35,571 bases of DNA from Clostridiales bacterium (GTDB lineage: Bacteria; Bacillota; Clostridia; Christensenellales; CAG-138): the NCBI GenBank assembly GCA_918244965.1, contig CAKJYC010000051.1, positions 1 through 35,571 on the forward strand. Direction: 5' to 3'. Below the pieces are notes generated by a model, which was not told where the DNA came from, made no database searches, and saw only the letters and a program-made list of their open reading frames with translations. Position 1 is the first letter of the stretch. Each line of letters starts with the position of its first letter. A program made the translations under genes and the position numbers. Positions 14,538 to 27,400 of the stretch are shown here, in pieces.

Positions 14538-15377
14538 ATGGGCTGGTTGATTACCGGAATCGTGTTCTTTTTTCTGCTGCTTTGCTATATCCTGCTGATC
14601 CTTCCGCGCCGACCGAAGGCGGCACAGGCCGCGCCGTTTACGGGGCTGATGGCGGCGCACCGGGGTCTGTACGAGAAGGATCAGAGCGTGCCGGAAAACA
14701 CGCTCGAAGCGTTCCGGCGCGCGGCCGAAAACGGCTACGGCGTCGAGCTTGACGTGCAGCTTTCGAAGGATGGCGCGGTCGTCGTATTCCACGATGACAC
14801 GGTCGACCGTATGACGGACCGGAAGGGCCGCGTGGACAGTTTTACGCTCGCGGAGCTGCAGGCCATGCCCTTGAAAGGAACCGCGCATCGCATTCCGCTG
14901 TTTACGGACGTGATGGCGGTGCTGGACGGCGTGTCGCCGACGATCGTGGAGCTGAAATCGACGAACAACTACGACGAGCTGTGCCGCAAAACGCTCGCAA
15001 TCCTGCGAACGCTGAAGGGTCCGTACTGCGTCGAGAGCTTCGATCCGCGTATCGTACGCTGGTTTTACAAGAACGCGCCGGACCTCTTCCGCGGGCAGCT
15101 CACCGAGGCGTATTCCTACTGGCGCAGGGAGGGACACCTGCCCGTCTGGCGGAGTCTTTTGATGCACACGCTGTTTATCAACTTTCTGACGCACCCACAG
15201 TTCATTGCGTTCGGACGCGGCCGCCGCCCGCTGTGCATGCTGCTCGGCCGCATGATCGGCACAAAGCGCGTGTTCTGGACCGAGCGGCCGGATTCCGACC
15301 ACGATCGGCTTGCCCGCCTGTACGACTGCCGCATCTTTGAGCATTGCCGCCCTGAAACGCGGTACAAGGTGAAATAA
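14538..15377 (+). CDS. Membrane-anchored glycerophosphodiester phosphodiesterase
   Basis: This 279-residue protein should cleave glycerophosphodiesters to glycerol-3-phosphate and an alcohol. It has one N-terminal membrane helix (about 2-23) followed by the GDPD TIM-barrel. Catalytic features are seen: AHRG with His41 and Arg42, PENTLEAF (52-59), the metal ligands in ELDVQLSKDG (Glu70, Asp72) and HDDTVDR with His85. A later VELKS strand supplies another metal-side glutamate. The topology puts the catalytic domain outside if the short N-terminus stays in, or inside if not; few charges flank the helix on the N-terminal side, while RRPK follows it, which favours a cytoplasmic domain. The ATG at 14538 has an AAAGGAGA ribosome binding site. 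It is monocistronic and could supply glycerol phosphate alongside GlpK. Confidence 0.92.
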   Translation: MGWLITGIVFFFLLLCYILLILPRRPKAAQAAPFTGLMAAHRGLYEKDQSVPENTLEAFRRAAENGYGVELDVQLSKDGAVVVFHDDTVDRMTDRKGRVDSFTLAELQAMPLKGTAHRIPLFTDVMAVLDGVSPTIVELKSTNNYDELCRKTLAILRTLKGPYCVESFDPRIVRWFYKNAPDLFRGQLTEAYSYWRREGHLPVWRSLLMHTLFINFLTHPQFIAFGRGRRPLCMLLGRMIGTKRVFWTERPDSDHDRLARLYDCRIFEHCRPETRYKVK

Positions 15378-15390
15378 ACGCGTACAGCAA

Positions 15391-15426
15391 AACGGCAGTC
15401 CCGCAATTGGGACCGCCGTTTTTTTA
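15391..15426. terminator. Bidirectional terminator between GDPD gene and giant adhesin
   Basis: Arms 15391-15402 and 15409-15420 pair at 11 of 12 positions around a 6-base loop. Seven or more T follow on the plus strand and four on the minus strand. The two flanking genes converge here. Confidence 0.85.
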
Positions 15427-15434
15427 GTTGCCCG

Positions 15435-18400
15435 TTATTCTTCCTCGCGTCTGCGCTTGCGGCCGACGATCGCAGCCGGGACCAGCAGCGCGCTCATGCC
15501 GAGGATGATCGCAAACGGCACGATGCGGAAGGCAACGCCGGAAGGCGAGATCGCGTTGTACGTGTTGACGAACGCGACGGCCTTGTCGTTGTCCATCGTG
15601 AGGGTCACGCTGCCGCCGTTCGTTTCGGTTCCGCCGTCGATCGCGTACGCCGGGCGATAGTAGCCATACACCTCGGACACCGTCACAACAGTGTCGCTCG
15701 GAATGCTGACGACGATCCTTTCGTGATGCTTCAGCCCGAACGTGATCCGGCCGTTTGCATCCGCCGTCAGCTCTCCCTCGGCGCCGACCTGCGTCCAGTT
15801 CGTTCCGTCCGTGCTCGTGTAGCGCGTGTAGCCGATGACGTCGCCGATTTCGAGGTTGGACACCGTGAAGGCGAACGTCTCGTTCTCGTCGGAGAATTCG
15901 CCCTGCACCGCCTTGCTGATCGCAAGGTCCATGCTGCCCGTCCAGTGGACGCGGTTGCCGCGCGCAACGCCGGTCAGATACAGCGGATCCGTGTTCAGCG
16001 GGTTGTTTGTAACCGTATCCGGATGCGCATTGCGGAACGCGGTGAGGCCGCTGTGTACGCCGCCCTCCATCATCGCGAACTGCTTGCTCTGCTCATAGTG
16101 GCGCGCGTACTCGGTCGCGATCCAGATGGAGCCTGCCGCGCATCCGATGTCGCCGGTGATGACGAGCGACGGCGCATTGCTGTTTTGGTAGCCCGCAATG
16201 TAGATGTCCTGCCGCTGTGTACCGTCGCTGTAGACGCGCTCTTGACCGTTTTCGGCATCGGTCTGACTGAACGCAACCGTGTTGTCGGCAAACCGCGGCG
16301 CGCCGGACAGACGCATGGTGCCGCCCTCGGCAAGATAGATGCCCGCGCCGTTCTGCTCGGTCGTCGCGTTCCGGATCGTCGCGCCCGTGCCGACCGTCAG
16401 CGTGCTCGATGCCTTCACCTGCACCGCGCCGCCGTTTTGCGTGGACGTGTAGTTGTTTCCGCTGCCGCCGTCCAGCGTGATTCTTCCGAGCGTCAGCTCG
16501 CCGGTATCCACCGTGATCATGCTCTCGCCGGTGTAGCCTCTGCGGATCACCGCTGTCGAATCGCCGCCGACGTACGGGAATCCGTCCTCCGCGTTCTTGT
16601 CGGCCGTCGTCAGCACGGCCTTCTGTCCGCGAAGCAGGCCCACGGGGGTCGCCATCTCATAGTCCGGAATCAGCATCTCGATGTTCGGCACTTCGGGAAG
16701 CACGCGCTCGAAGCGACCCGTCTCATCCTTGAAATACCATTCGATCTCGGTGCCTGCATTGACCTTGTTGAACGCCGTGACCAGTCTGGAATAGATCGCC
16801 GGCGAGTAGGTCCCGTCGCTGTTCTGCGTATACAGCAGGCGTCCGTCGTCGTCCGTGATCTTGCAGATCGCATGCAGGTTGGAGAACGTCACCGCATAGG
16901 TGAAGTGCGCCGGATTAATCATCTGGCCTTCCACGACCGTGCTCTGATAGATCTGTCCGTCCCCGTTTTCAACGCTGGTCTTGAAGTGCGCCTGATCGGC
17001 GGACGAGGTAAACGACTCGGTGATCGTATACCCGAAGCCGAGCGGCAGCAGGTCGGCCGTCTTTGTCTCACCGTTTGTCAGCGTGAACGACGTTCTGCCG
17101 TTTGAGAAGGTCATATCGCCGTACTTGCCGTTGAATTCGATCGCGTACATGGTCGGTGCGTCGCCGCCGGATATCTCTCCGGTCAGCTGCAGCGTGAAGC
17201 GGAAGATCTTGTTGTTGTCGGCCGGGTCGTCGCTCAGCACCTGCTTCGTGACCGACAGCGCGTAAATGATGCGCCAGTAGATCTTCTTGTCCGCATCGGC
17301 CTGATCCTCGCGCTTGCCGCCCTTCATGCCGTTGCGGTCGTTGACAAAGTAGTTCATGCCCTTGTCGTTGCCGTCGAACGTCGCGAACGGGTCCATCTCC
17401 GCGCCGTGCTTATCGTACAGCGTGGTGGTATTGTTATTGTTGTCTTCGCCGGGGACATATACGCCGACCGTCGCGCCGCGGATCAGACCCCTCGACACGA
17501 TGATCGTCGACGGATTGTCGGCCGTGCGGCTGAAGGTTTGGTCCATCTGCACGTTGGACGCGCCCGGATAGCTCGGTATCGCCTGCTGCTCCGGTTCCGC
17601 ATTCGCGTTCGGAACGGAGGTCGAATCGCTCTTGTTCTGGTACACGTACGGCGCGCCGGAGAAGTAGAGCTTGGCCTTGTTGTCGCCCACGGCGATGCCG
17701 CCGCCGACGCCGGTGACGTGGTTGCCGGAGATGCTGCCGCCGGACATGTACACGCGACGCGAAACATTGTTTCCGACGTTTCCTGCGTTCAGATAAAGAC
17801 CGCCGCCGTTTTGCGCCTCGCAGCGGCTGATGCTGCCGCCGGAGATGCGGATGATGCCCGTCGTGGGATTGTCGGCATTGTCCGCGACGCCCTTCTTGAA
17901 GAACACGCCGCCGCCGTTTGCCGACGCCGTGCACTTGGTGATCGTGCCGACGCTCATGTTCAGCGTGCCAGCGCCGCCGTCGATGTACACGCCGCCGCCG
18001 TTGACTGCGGAGCAGTTTCGGATCGCGCCGCCCGCAATGTACAGCTGTGCGCCGTAGTTCAGATAGACGCCGCCGCCGTTGCCGCTGCTGTCCTCGCCGG
18101 TGCCGGTGATCGAAGCGTTCTGCAGCGCCGCGTTGCGGGCAAGCGTGATGCGGATCGCAGCATATGTGCCGTAGTCTGCGTTGATGATACGCGTTTTCGC
18201 CGTCGTCGTCACGCCGTTTAACGAGCCGCCGTCCAGAACGATGTTCTGCACCGTCAGGTTCGACTTGGCCGTGATCAGCGGGTAATTCGTATCCATGGCC
18301 GTGCTGCGCAGGATGGTGCAGCGCGTGCCCGTTCTTCCGCGATACGGATACAGGGAGTCGCGCTCGCCCGCGGTCGTCAGCGTGATCGAACGGCCGGTGC

Positions 18401-21400
18401 CGCCGGTCGAGGTGATGAAATATTCGGTTTCATAGTCCTCGATCAGCATCTTGACCTGATAGTCGCTGCCGGTGTAGGGCGTTCCGTCTGCGTAGTACAG
18501 GGTCGTAACGTTGTCGTCAAGGCGGCGCAGCGTGCTGAACGCGCTGGTGGTCGTGGTATCGAGGACCACATTGTTCTGCGCGTCGGTCACGGGCCTGCCG
18601 TTGGCGCCGACCTCATAGCCCGCGTCGAGTCGGTCAAAGACCGCCGGACGGATGTGCTCCGGGTCGATGTAGAGCAGTCGGCCGTTTGCGTCCGTGATCT
18701 TGCAGATCGGGTCGCCGCCCCAAATGATCTTGACGCCGGTGGGGTCCTGACGGTCGACGATGCCGAACAGCGAGCCGTCGTCCGCCCAGAAGACCTTGTA
18801 TTCATCGGTGAAGCCTGCCGGGTTCGTGACCCCGTTCATGGCCGTGCCGAACCGGGTCAGCTTCTTCTTTGCGTTGACCACGCGGACCTCGCCGGAAACG
18901 CCGGCATAGACCCGCACCTTGTTGTCGTTGACGATCTCGCCGGAGGTCGTGTCCGGCAGTCTCAGGTCGGAGGGCTTGCCGTCCACGGTCATGTTGTCCG
19001 TGATCGTGATCATGGCCGTCTGCGAGCCCGCGTAATTGTTGTCGCTGAGATTCAGATCCAGATACACGCCGTCACGGAGGTAGACGCCCGCGGCGTTGTC
19101 CTTGGTGAACTCGTCGGTGGTCAGTCGGTTGCCCGTGATGACGATCTCGGAGAGGACGTCTTCGCCGCGCTTCAGCGCCTTCATCGTCATGTTCGTCAGC
19201 GTATACAGACCGCCGCCCATGCCGCCGGAGATGTTGTCGGTCACGCGCGAGCCGTCGATCGTCATATTGCCGTTGCTGTTGCTGTAATACTGGCAGATAC
19301 CGCCGCCGTTGCCCGCGCCCTGATTCTCCTTCACCTCGGAATCCTTGAGCGTGAAGGTCTGCGCCTTGGTGTAGACGCCGCCGCCGGAGTTGTTTGACGT
19401 CTCGCCGTCCACACCCTGCGCGATGTTGCCGGCGATGACGCTGCCGCCCGTTACACTGAACGTGCCGTTTGCATTGTGGTACACGCCGCCGCCGACGCCG
19501 GTGGCCGTGTTGCCGATCACCCGCGTGTTATCGATGCTCGTCGTCGTGGAGCTTGCAAGATGCAGGCCGCCGCCGTTCTGGTTGGCCGCCGAGGTATAGC
19601 AGTTCTGCACGGTGCTGTTCGTCACGGAGACGGTCGCCGCGTTCGTTATCAGACCGCCGCCACCCTTGCTGTTGGAGTAGCAAGTGTCGATGGTGGTGTC
19701 CGCCATCGTGAAGAGCACACCTGCGCCGCCGCTGCTAAAGTTGTGATAGATGCCGCCGCCCTCGTTCGGCGCCATACAGTTGCGGATCTCGCTGCGGACC
19801 GTTGATTCGTCGTCCGGATCGACGCACGAATTGACGGTAAGCGTCTTGGAGCGACAATAGATCGCGCCGCCCTGGTCTCTCGCCGAGCAGCCGTTGAACG
19901 CACAGCCGGAGACGACCGTATCGACGGCATTCTGATTGAAAATGTTGATTGCGCCGCCGTTGTTGCCCAGTGTATTCGTGAAGGTGCAGTTGGTGATCGT
20001 ATTGTACGTCGCCGTACTGCGCATCGCGCCGCCGTTGCCGTTCGAGCCGGTTCCGGTCAATGCGTAGCAGTTTTCAAAGGTGCTGTTTTTGAGCGTTACA
20101 GAGCATGCCACCTTCGTTTTGTCGCTGTCCAGCGCCCACACATTGAGCGCGCCGCCGTTACGTTCGGTCGCCGTGCTGTTTCTGAACGTGCATCCGGAAA
20201 CGAGAACGTTCTTTGCACCGCTTTCCATGGAACCTGCCGCGCCGGACCTGCAGTTGTTGAATTGCGTATCTGTGACCGTCGTCGTGGAGTCATAGTTGCC
20301 GCCCAGATAGTGGAACAGCCCCCCGCCCTGACGGACGGAATAGCAGTCGTCGAACAAGCAGTCTTCGACGGTCACGTCCTTCATACTGGTCCAGATGCCG
20401 CCGCCGCCGAATTTATCCTCCGACGCTTTGGACTGGCACTTGATAAACTTGGAACCGGTAACGGTCAGACTGCCGTACGGCGTCTTGTTGGTGCTGTTTT
20501 TATCGACCGATTCGATGTAAATGCCGCCGCCGAACTTGGCCTGGCAGTTGATAAAATCGACGTCGTCGATCACCACGTTCCAGCCCTTTGTCTTGACGAT
20601 GCCGCCGCTGATGTTGTCGCCGCCGAAGTTCTTGCCGTCAAACCGGAGATGCTCGAGCGTCAGCTTATCCCAATAGTCGCCGCCGGAGAGCGTGCCGTTC
20701 GCCGCCAATATGAAGTTTGTCATGTTACTCGAACCGCGGCTGACAAGCGCGCGCGGATGCTCTCCGCTGCCGTCCGCCGCCGTGATGTCGGGATCGTAGC
20801 GGAAATGACCGTCCACCGACGTGCGGAAGGTGATGTCGCGCTTGATGGTACCGGTCTGCAGCTGCGTCTGTTCGGACGCCGGGTACATGTAGTCCACCAG
20901 CAGTTCGATCGCGACCTTGACCGTACCGGTACTCGAATCGCCGTTTTCCCAGAAGCCCTCGTGGTGGCTCGTGATAAACCGGTTCGCCTGCTGCGGCGAG
21001 CTGAAGGTATACTCCCACTTGCCCGCGGTCGCACCTTCGCCCGCAGCGCTGTCAACGTATTCGTCCGCGTTCAGGCCGGTGATCTCGTGGTTTGCCACCA
21101 CGCGGCAAATCGCGCGGTCGCCGCCGAAGACCAGCCGGTGCGTCTGGCTGACGTCGGACGGGGTATTGCCGGTCACGGTGAACGGGGTGGACGTGTCGAC
21201 GCTGCCCGTACTGATCTGCTGCGGCGTCGTGTTCGTCGTCAGCAGCTGGCGATAATCGACTGTGCCGGAATACGGCACGTTGTTGGCCGCATCGTCCGGA
21301 TCGTACTTCGAATAGTATTCGCCGCTCATCGAATACGCCATGTTCTTGCCGCCGGGCAGCAGGATGCAGACGGATTCGCCGGGGCCGAGGACCATATCGT

Positions 21401-24400
21401 CCTCCGTCACCGGCATCATGATGTCCTCGATCGCGTCGTTGCGCGAGAAGAGATAGCCGTAGTTGCCGACGACGCTCTGCTGTACGCCCTTGACCGTGAC
21501 TTTGAGGTCGGTGACCTTCAGCGTCAAACCTCTGTCGTTCGCATCCTTCGCGTTGTTTTCGATAGAGAGGAAGTACGGCTCGGTATAGATGAAGATCAGC
21601 GTTTTCTTTGCGTTTGTAGTCTCGCCGCCCAGCACGCTTGTGCCGTCGCGCCGCTTGAACTCCCAAAGGTTGCGAGCGGTGTCCCAGTCGATGCGGGTCA
21701 GGTAGTCCGCATAACTCAGATCGGACGCCGAATTGGTGCTCGGCTGCACAAAGGCGTTGCCGAAGATCGCTGTGGTATTTCCGGACGGAGCAACGCTGCC
21801 GAGCCGCCGGATATCCTCCGCCACCTCGGAGATCGCGTTTTCATAGGACGGCGGCGTTCCGTCGGCCTTGCGGATGAATCTCGCGCCGGAAGTCGTTTGC
21901 TGGTTATTGCTCGCCGAGTAGAAGTCGTCGTTGCCTTTTCTTGTATAAACCGTCAAGCTGTACGGAAGTCCTTGCGAATAGTCCGGAACATAATAGACCT
22001 TGATCGTAAAGTTGCGTACCCAGTAGGTTTTTTTGTTGGTCGGCTCCAGGCGCACAGTGAGGTTTTCGGTCCGGTCGTTGTGGACCCTTGCCTCTCTGCC
22101 GCTATCGATGGTCACATAGACGCCAAAGCGCGCGCCGGGAACGCCGCGGGTCGCAAGCACGTTGTCCGCGACACGAACGCCGATATACGCGCTGCCTCCG
22201 ATCGACTGGAAGTTGATGATCGCGTCAGTATCGAAGTTCAGGTAGACGTTGCTCGCAACCGGGTCGCCGCCCTCGACCGTCAGGGTATTATTTTGCAGAA
22301 TGGCGTTGTCATAGAAGTACAGACGCGCGTCCGTGCTGCCGACGCCGATCGCGCCGCCGTTGCTCGCGATATTGTAGCTGATCCTCGTCGAGCCCTTAAG
22401 CGTCAATACGCCGGTGTTGACGAACACGGCCGAGCCGTTGATAGCCTCGTTCTGATTGTCATACGAACTCTGCGGTTCTTTGCCGATCCGAACGGCGTTG
22501 AGGGTCGCCGCGCCGGAATCCACATACAGCGCGCCGCCGTTACCCGCCTTGGCTTCGTTGCCGCGGAACTCCTGGATGCTGCTCATAGTGACGGTGCCGG
22601 ACGACGCATAGATGCCGCCGCCGTTGCCGGTCAGTGCGTTGTTGCTCTTGATGACGCTGCTGCCGCTGACGGTGACCGAGCCGGTGTTTGCGTACACCGC
22701 GCCGCCGTTTTGCTTTGCGATGCTATCCTGGATCGTGCCGCCCGTCATGATGAATGCGCTGGATTCCGCATAGACCGCGCCGCCGCTGCCGGTCGTGGCT
22801 TCGTTTTCGGCCATTCGACCGCCGGAAATCTCCACGGAGCCGGTTCCAGCCCAGATCGCGCCGCCGTTTGCCGCGCTGTTATTCGTGACACTTCCGCTGA
22901 GCAGCTTAAACGTCAGCGTTTCCATATGGACCGCGCCGCCGTTGACTGCCGCCGTATTGCCCAGGATCGTGCCGCCGTTGACGTTGACATACGCGTTGAG
23001 CGCGTAGATCGCGCCGCCGCAGCCGCTTGCCGCATTGTAGGAGATCGTGCCGCCGATCACGTTCGCCGTACCGGAGGCCATGTAGATCGCCGCGCCGTTT
23101 TCGGCGGTGTTCGCATGACCGCTTTCGCCGATCGTGCCGCCGGAGACCGTCACGGTGTCGCTGCCGGCGTAATAGATCGCGCCGCCCTCGGTCGCCGTAT
23201 TGTCGCGGAGCTTGCCGCCGCTGATCCCGACGGTGCCGCTTGCCGCGTAGATCGCACCGCCGCTTTGTGCGGAGCAGTTCTCGATCGTGCCGCCGGTCAT
23301 GTCGACTGTGCCCTTGAGACTGTAGATCGCGCCGCCCTCGACGTCGCTTGCGGCATTGCAAAGACGCGCGCCTTCGGTCACGCGCAGCGTGCCTTCGTTG
23401 TTGATCAACGGCGCGGAGAACGTGCCGCTGTTTCCGTTCAGCTCAACGTTCTGCAGCGTGAATACGCCGAGGTTGTTGAACATCGGGCCGGTCAGATTGC
23501 CCTTGCGGAGGATGACCGCTTTCTGTCCGGACGTCGTGATCTTGTTGTCGGGATCCTCCGCGTCCGGTGCCGCCGTGGTCAGCGTGACGTTCAAATATGC
23601 GGGGATCTCCAGCGTGTCGCTGTTCGGCATCAGGTAGGACGGGACCAGCATCTCGATCGTCTCCGTAAAGTCCGCGGAATACGCGATGATGTAGTCGACC
23701 GCCTCGCTGATGGTATGGAACTTGCGGTTGCCGATCTTGCAGATATAGGCCGGCGTGTTCGTCAGCGCCAGCTCCATGTTCGCGCGGAGCGGGCCGGTAA
23801 ATGTGCTGTTGCCGGTGATCGCCGCGTCGGCAAATACGGCGCCGTCGACCGCCTCGCGGGCCCTCGCCGTCAGCGTGAAGTTTTCGTTTCCGGACTCGAC
23901 GATGGTGTAGTTGCCCGGTTCGAGACCGAATATGGTGACGCTGTCGCCGTCCTTCACCTCGAAGGTGATGCTGCCGGGTATGATCACGTTCGGGTCGTTC
24001 TCGTCCGTACGCGCGGGCGTCGCTTCGATATAATTATAGCCGGTACCGTTGACCGCGTAACGGTCGCGGTGGATGGATTCGGATTCAAGCGTGATCGTGA
24101 ACGGCTCGTCGTAGCCGGTGTCCACGGGCACGGTCTTGGAGATCGTCAGGTTATAGCCGCGCTCACGGTAGATGGCGTAAACGACCGGCCACTCGGTGAT
24201 GACGACAGGCTCGCTGTTTTCGCTTTCCATGTAATCCTTGAATATCCAGGTGAGCCTGTTGTTGTCGATGCGCAAGAACAGCTCCCGGTCCTCCGAAATG
24301 GCGGCATTGTAAACCTCTCCGGTAACCGGATTCGTATAATCGTTGGACGCTTTGCCGGGGAAGTATTCCTCGCCCGTATTCGGCGCGACAAAGTCGGGAT

Positions 24401-27400
24401 CGCTCTGCGGTCTTGCGCCTATCTTATAATAGATAAGGTCCAGGTTGTGGATCCCGTTGTCCAGGATCGGCGGAATGTTGAAGAACGGATTGCCGTGGTG
24501 GTCCGTTCCGACGGTCTGGCTGATGCTGAGGCCGGCGGCCGGCACGCTGATATACTGCGTCTGCGTAACGGTCCTGCCGTTCAGCGTCAGCGGCGCGCGG
24601 TCATAGGTGACGGCGTCGATCACATTCGTGCCGTCATTGGAGCCCGTGATCAGGCTCAGCGTGCCGTCGGAGCGCTCCAACACATAATGGATCGTCAGTT
24701 CCGGATAGAAGACATAGAAGAGTCGATACATCTCCAGATTCGAATGCGGATACGTAATACCGTTGACGTTGCCCGCGATCTGTTCGGTCAACTCGGAAAG
24801 CGGATACCGGTGCGCCCCGGCGCCTGTGCCGTCCCTCAGATACAGGTCGTAAACCGTCGGGTCCGCGGGATCCACGGGCTCGAAGGAAATGACTGTGCAT
24901 CCCAGCGGAACCTCGTTCTTGAGGGTGATCTTGTCGGCTTCACTATAACCGCCTTCCGGATGCTCCGCGGAGGTGTGACGATCATGCCCGTAGAAGACGC
25001 CCGCAAACGCGGAATGCGCACGGGCGGCCTCATCCGTTACGCTCATCGGCGCAACGACCGTATCCGGGTAAGCCGTGGTAAGAACGACGGAAGCGTTCCT
25101 TTGAAGCGTGACCGTATAGGCGTTTGCAGGGTCCCCGATAGTGCTGCTCGGGTCTTCTGCCGGCGCGCGCCACTCCGGCCGATGGAAGATATTGCCGTCC
25201 GTGTTGATTCTGGCAACGTGCAGGTCCACATAGACGACCTCGCGCGTGTCGGTGAAATGGACATAGTGCGTGCCGCCGTAGTCCGGGCTGTCCGTCGGGC
25301 TGTTGAAATAATTAGCGGGCGTTCCTGACGCCGGATACGCCGTATAGGCATAAGTGCGGCTGTTGTCATGCACCGAAGCGTCCCAGCCCTGCAAGCCGGA
25401 GGTGAAGGAAAGAACGTTCGGAATGCTTTGCGGCGCGGCGGCGGTAAAGCCGGGCTCAAGCCGCTGCGCGATGGTGACGCGGAAGGTGTACGGCGTCGCG
25501 GCGTTCGGATCGGTCAGAAGGAACGTCGAGAACGTGGCGGCTTTGTCCAGTGCGATCGGACCGGTGCCGTGATACAGGAACGTCGTAGTGCCGTCGCCCA
25601 TTGCGCCGGGGATCGTCGTAAAGGTTTTCTCCAGAACGCTGCCGTCGGCAAGACTGATCTTCTCGATCCAGTAGTCGAACTCGTACTCGCGGTAGCGGTC
25701 GGCGGCAAAGCCGATCGCGTCGACGTCGAACGTCACGAACGTCGGCATGTCGGAATAGTACGCCACATACAGCGCGATGTCATAACCGATTTCGTACCAG
25801 GTCGCGCCGAGGTCGCGCGAGTACTCGAAGCCGCGCCAGGTATTGCGTACGCGCAGCTGCGGACGCTCGCTGTCGCTTGCAAACGCGTTCGTTTTGAGGT
25901 GCAGATCGACCGCGTCGGTCACGTCGTCAACGATGGTCGGTGCGCCGATCGCGTAGGAATAATAGCTGTAAGCGTTGTTCGTCCATGCCATCGGCGCGGG
26001 GATCTTATCCGGCATGGTGTAGACGTCGCCCTGTCCCAGCGCCGTCGTCTGATGCGGCGCGTCGGGATCCGAAACCGTCAGGTTTTTCAGCTTGCCGCTG
26101 CCCTGCACCTCGATATAGCCGACGGTCAGGATCCTGTTTTCAAAGAACACGAAGTAAAGCTCCTCGTCCTCGCCGAGCGCCTCGTCCCGGCCGCCTGCGT
26201 AGACGATGTGTACCTTGCCGTCCTGCGCCTTGTAGTAGATCTCGGAAACGGGATTCTCCTGCAGGTACTGCAGGTCCATGGCCCGGTTCTTGACCGTGGC
26301 GAACGCGAAGCTGTAGTTCGCCGGGACCGTGAACGCGGACGCGGCAATGATCTCCGCCGGGGTCTTGTGCGCAGAGCTCAGCGAGATCGTGCCGCCGCCC
26401 CACGCGGTCGTTCGGTCAACGATCGTTTGCGCCGTACTGTCCGCCAGCACCGCGGTCGTCTGGTACGCGCCCGCCCAGTAGGCATACAAATCCAGCGGAC
26501 CATCGACAGGCTCCGAGAAATCATAGAGATCGCCGTCGGAAAGCGGCGCGTTGTCCGCCTTCTGCGTCCTCGTCCAGCCGAGGAACGTCTTGTCGCCCGC
26601 GCCCGTATAGACCGGGTCGTGCGCCGGCCAGGAAAGCGTGCTGCCGATATGAACGCCCGCCTGCGTGTACAGATCGGTCGTATTGGTTCCCTCCGGCGTA
26701 TAGACGACCAGCGGAGGCGTGAACGTGTCGTTCCAGTCGCCGCCGAAGTTTGCGTCGGCCGTGCTCTGATTCAGATGATAACGGACGTCGACCGTCCAGA
26801 TCGCGTACAGATGGACGGCGCGCTCCTCCTGCGTCTCGCCTGCATTCGCGCCGACGCGGTAGGTTCCGCCCGGCGTCAGCAGCGGATGCTCCTCATCCTC
26901 CGGATCAAAGACCGGATTCTCGCACCAGCCGGCGAGCGCCGACGTCTCGGCGCCGAACGCGCGCGAGAAGCCCGCGCCGCTCGACAGGATGAACTCGACG
27001 TTGTTGGGAAGCTCGTATATCGTCGCGGTCTGGTCCTCGGTATCGTAATCGGTCCGGTATCCGGTCAGCGCGTCGTCGGCGGGACGGCCGTAGTTCACGC
27101 TGTCTCCGTTCATCGTGCCGCCGTTGGCATGGTACACGAGCCGGACCGTCGGGACCTGCTGATAGACCGCGTCGAGGAACAGCGTGCGCTTGCCCTGCAC
27201 GGTCGCCGTATGCTTGGAGAGCAGGTGGAACGACTCGCCGGGACGATAGATCGTTTCGCTTTCGTCGCTTCTGATCCGCCAGCCGACGAACTCATAGCCC
27301 TCCGGCGGCGTCGCAACGCGCGTCACGACGACGTTCGCATCGTCGCAGTATGCGCCGTTCTCAAGTTCGACGTAGAGCGTTTCGTTCTCGTCCTCGCGGT

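Noticed and set aside
14430..15344. Upstream extension of the MFS frame to 942 codons
   Set aside because: It is antisense to the GDPD gene. The MFS start at 14429 has a ribosome binding site and a TTGAGA-17-TATAAT promoter, and begins with the expected first membrane helix.
17440..23430. Regular GC-rich repeats that look at first like a CRISPR or tandem-repeat array
   Set aside because: The periodicity is that of beta-helix coils (GGAIY, GGGVY codons) within one frame. Unit lengths vary, spacers are coding, and no cas genes are near.
20262..25328. A 1,688-codon plus-strand frame, also antisense to the adhesin
   Set aside because: Same reasons: low-complexity Arg/Val/Asp/Ala composition, no recognisable domain, and a start inside the other gene.
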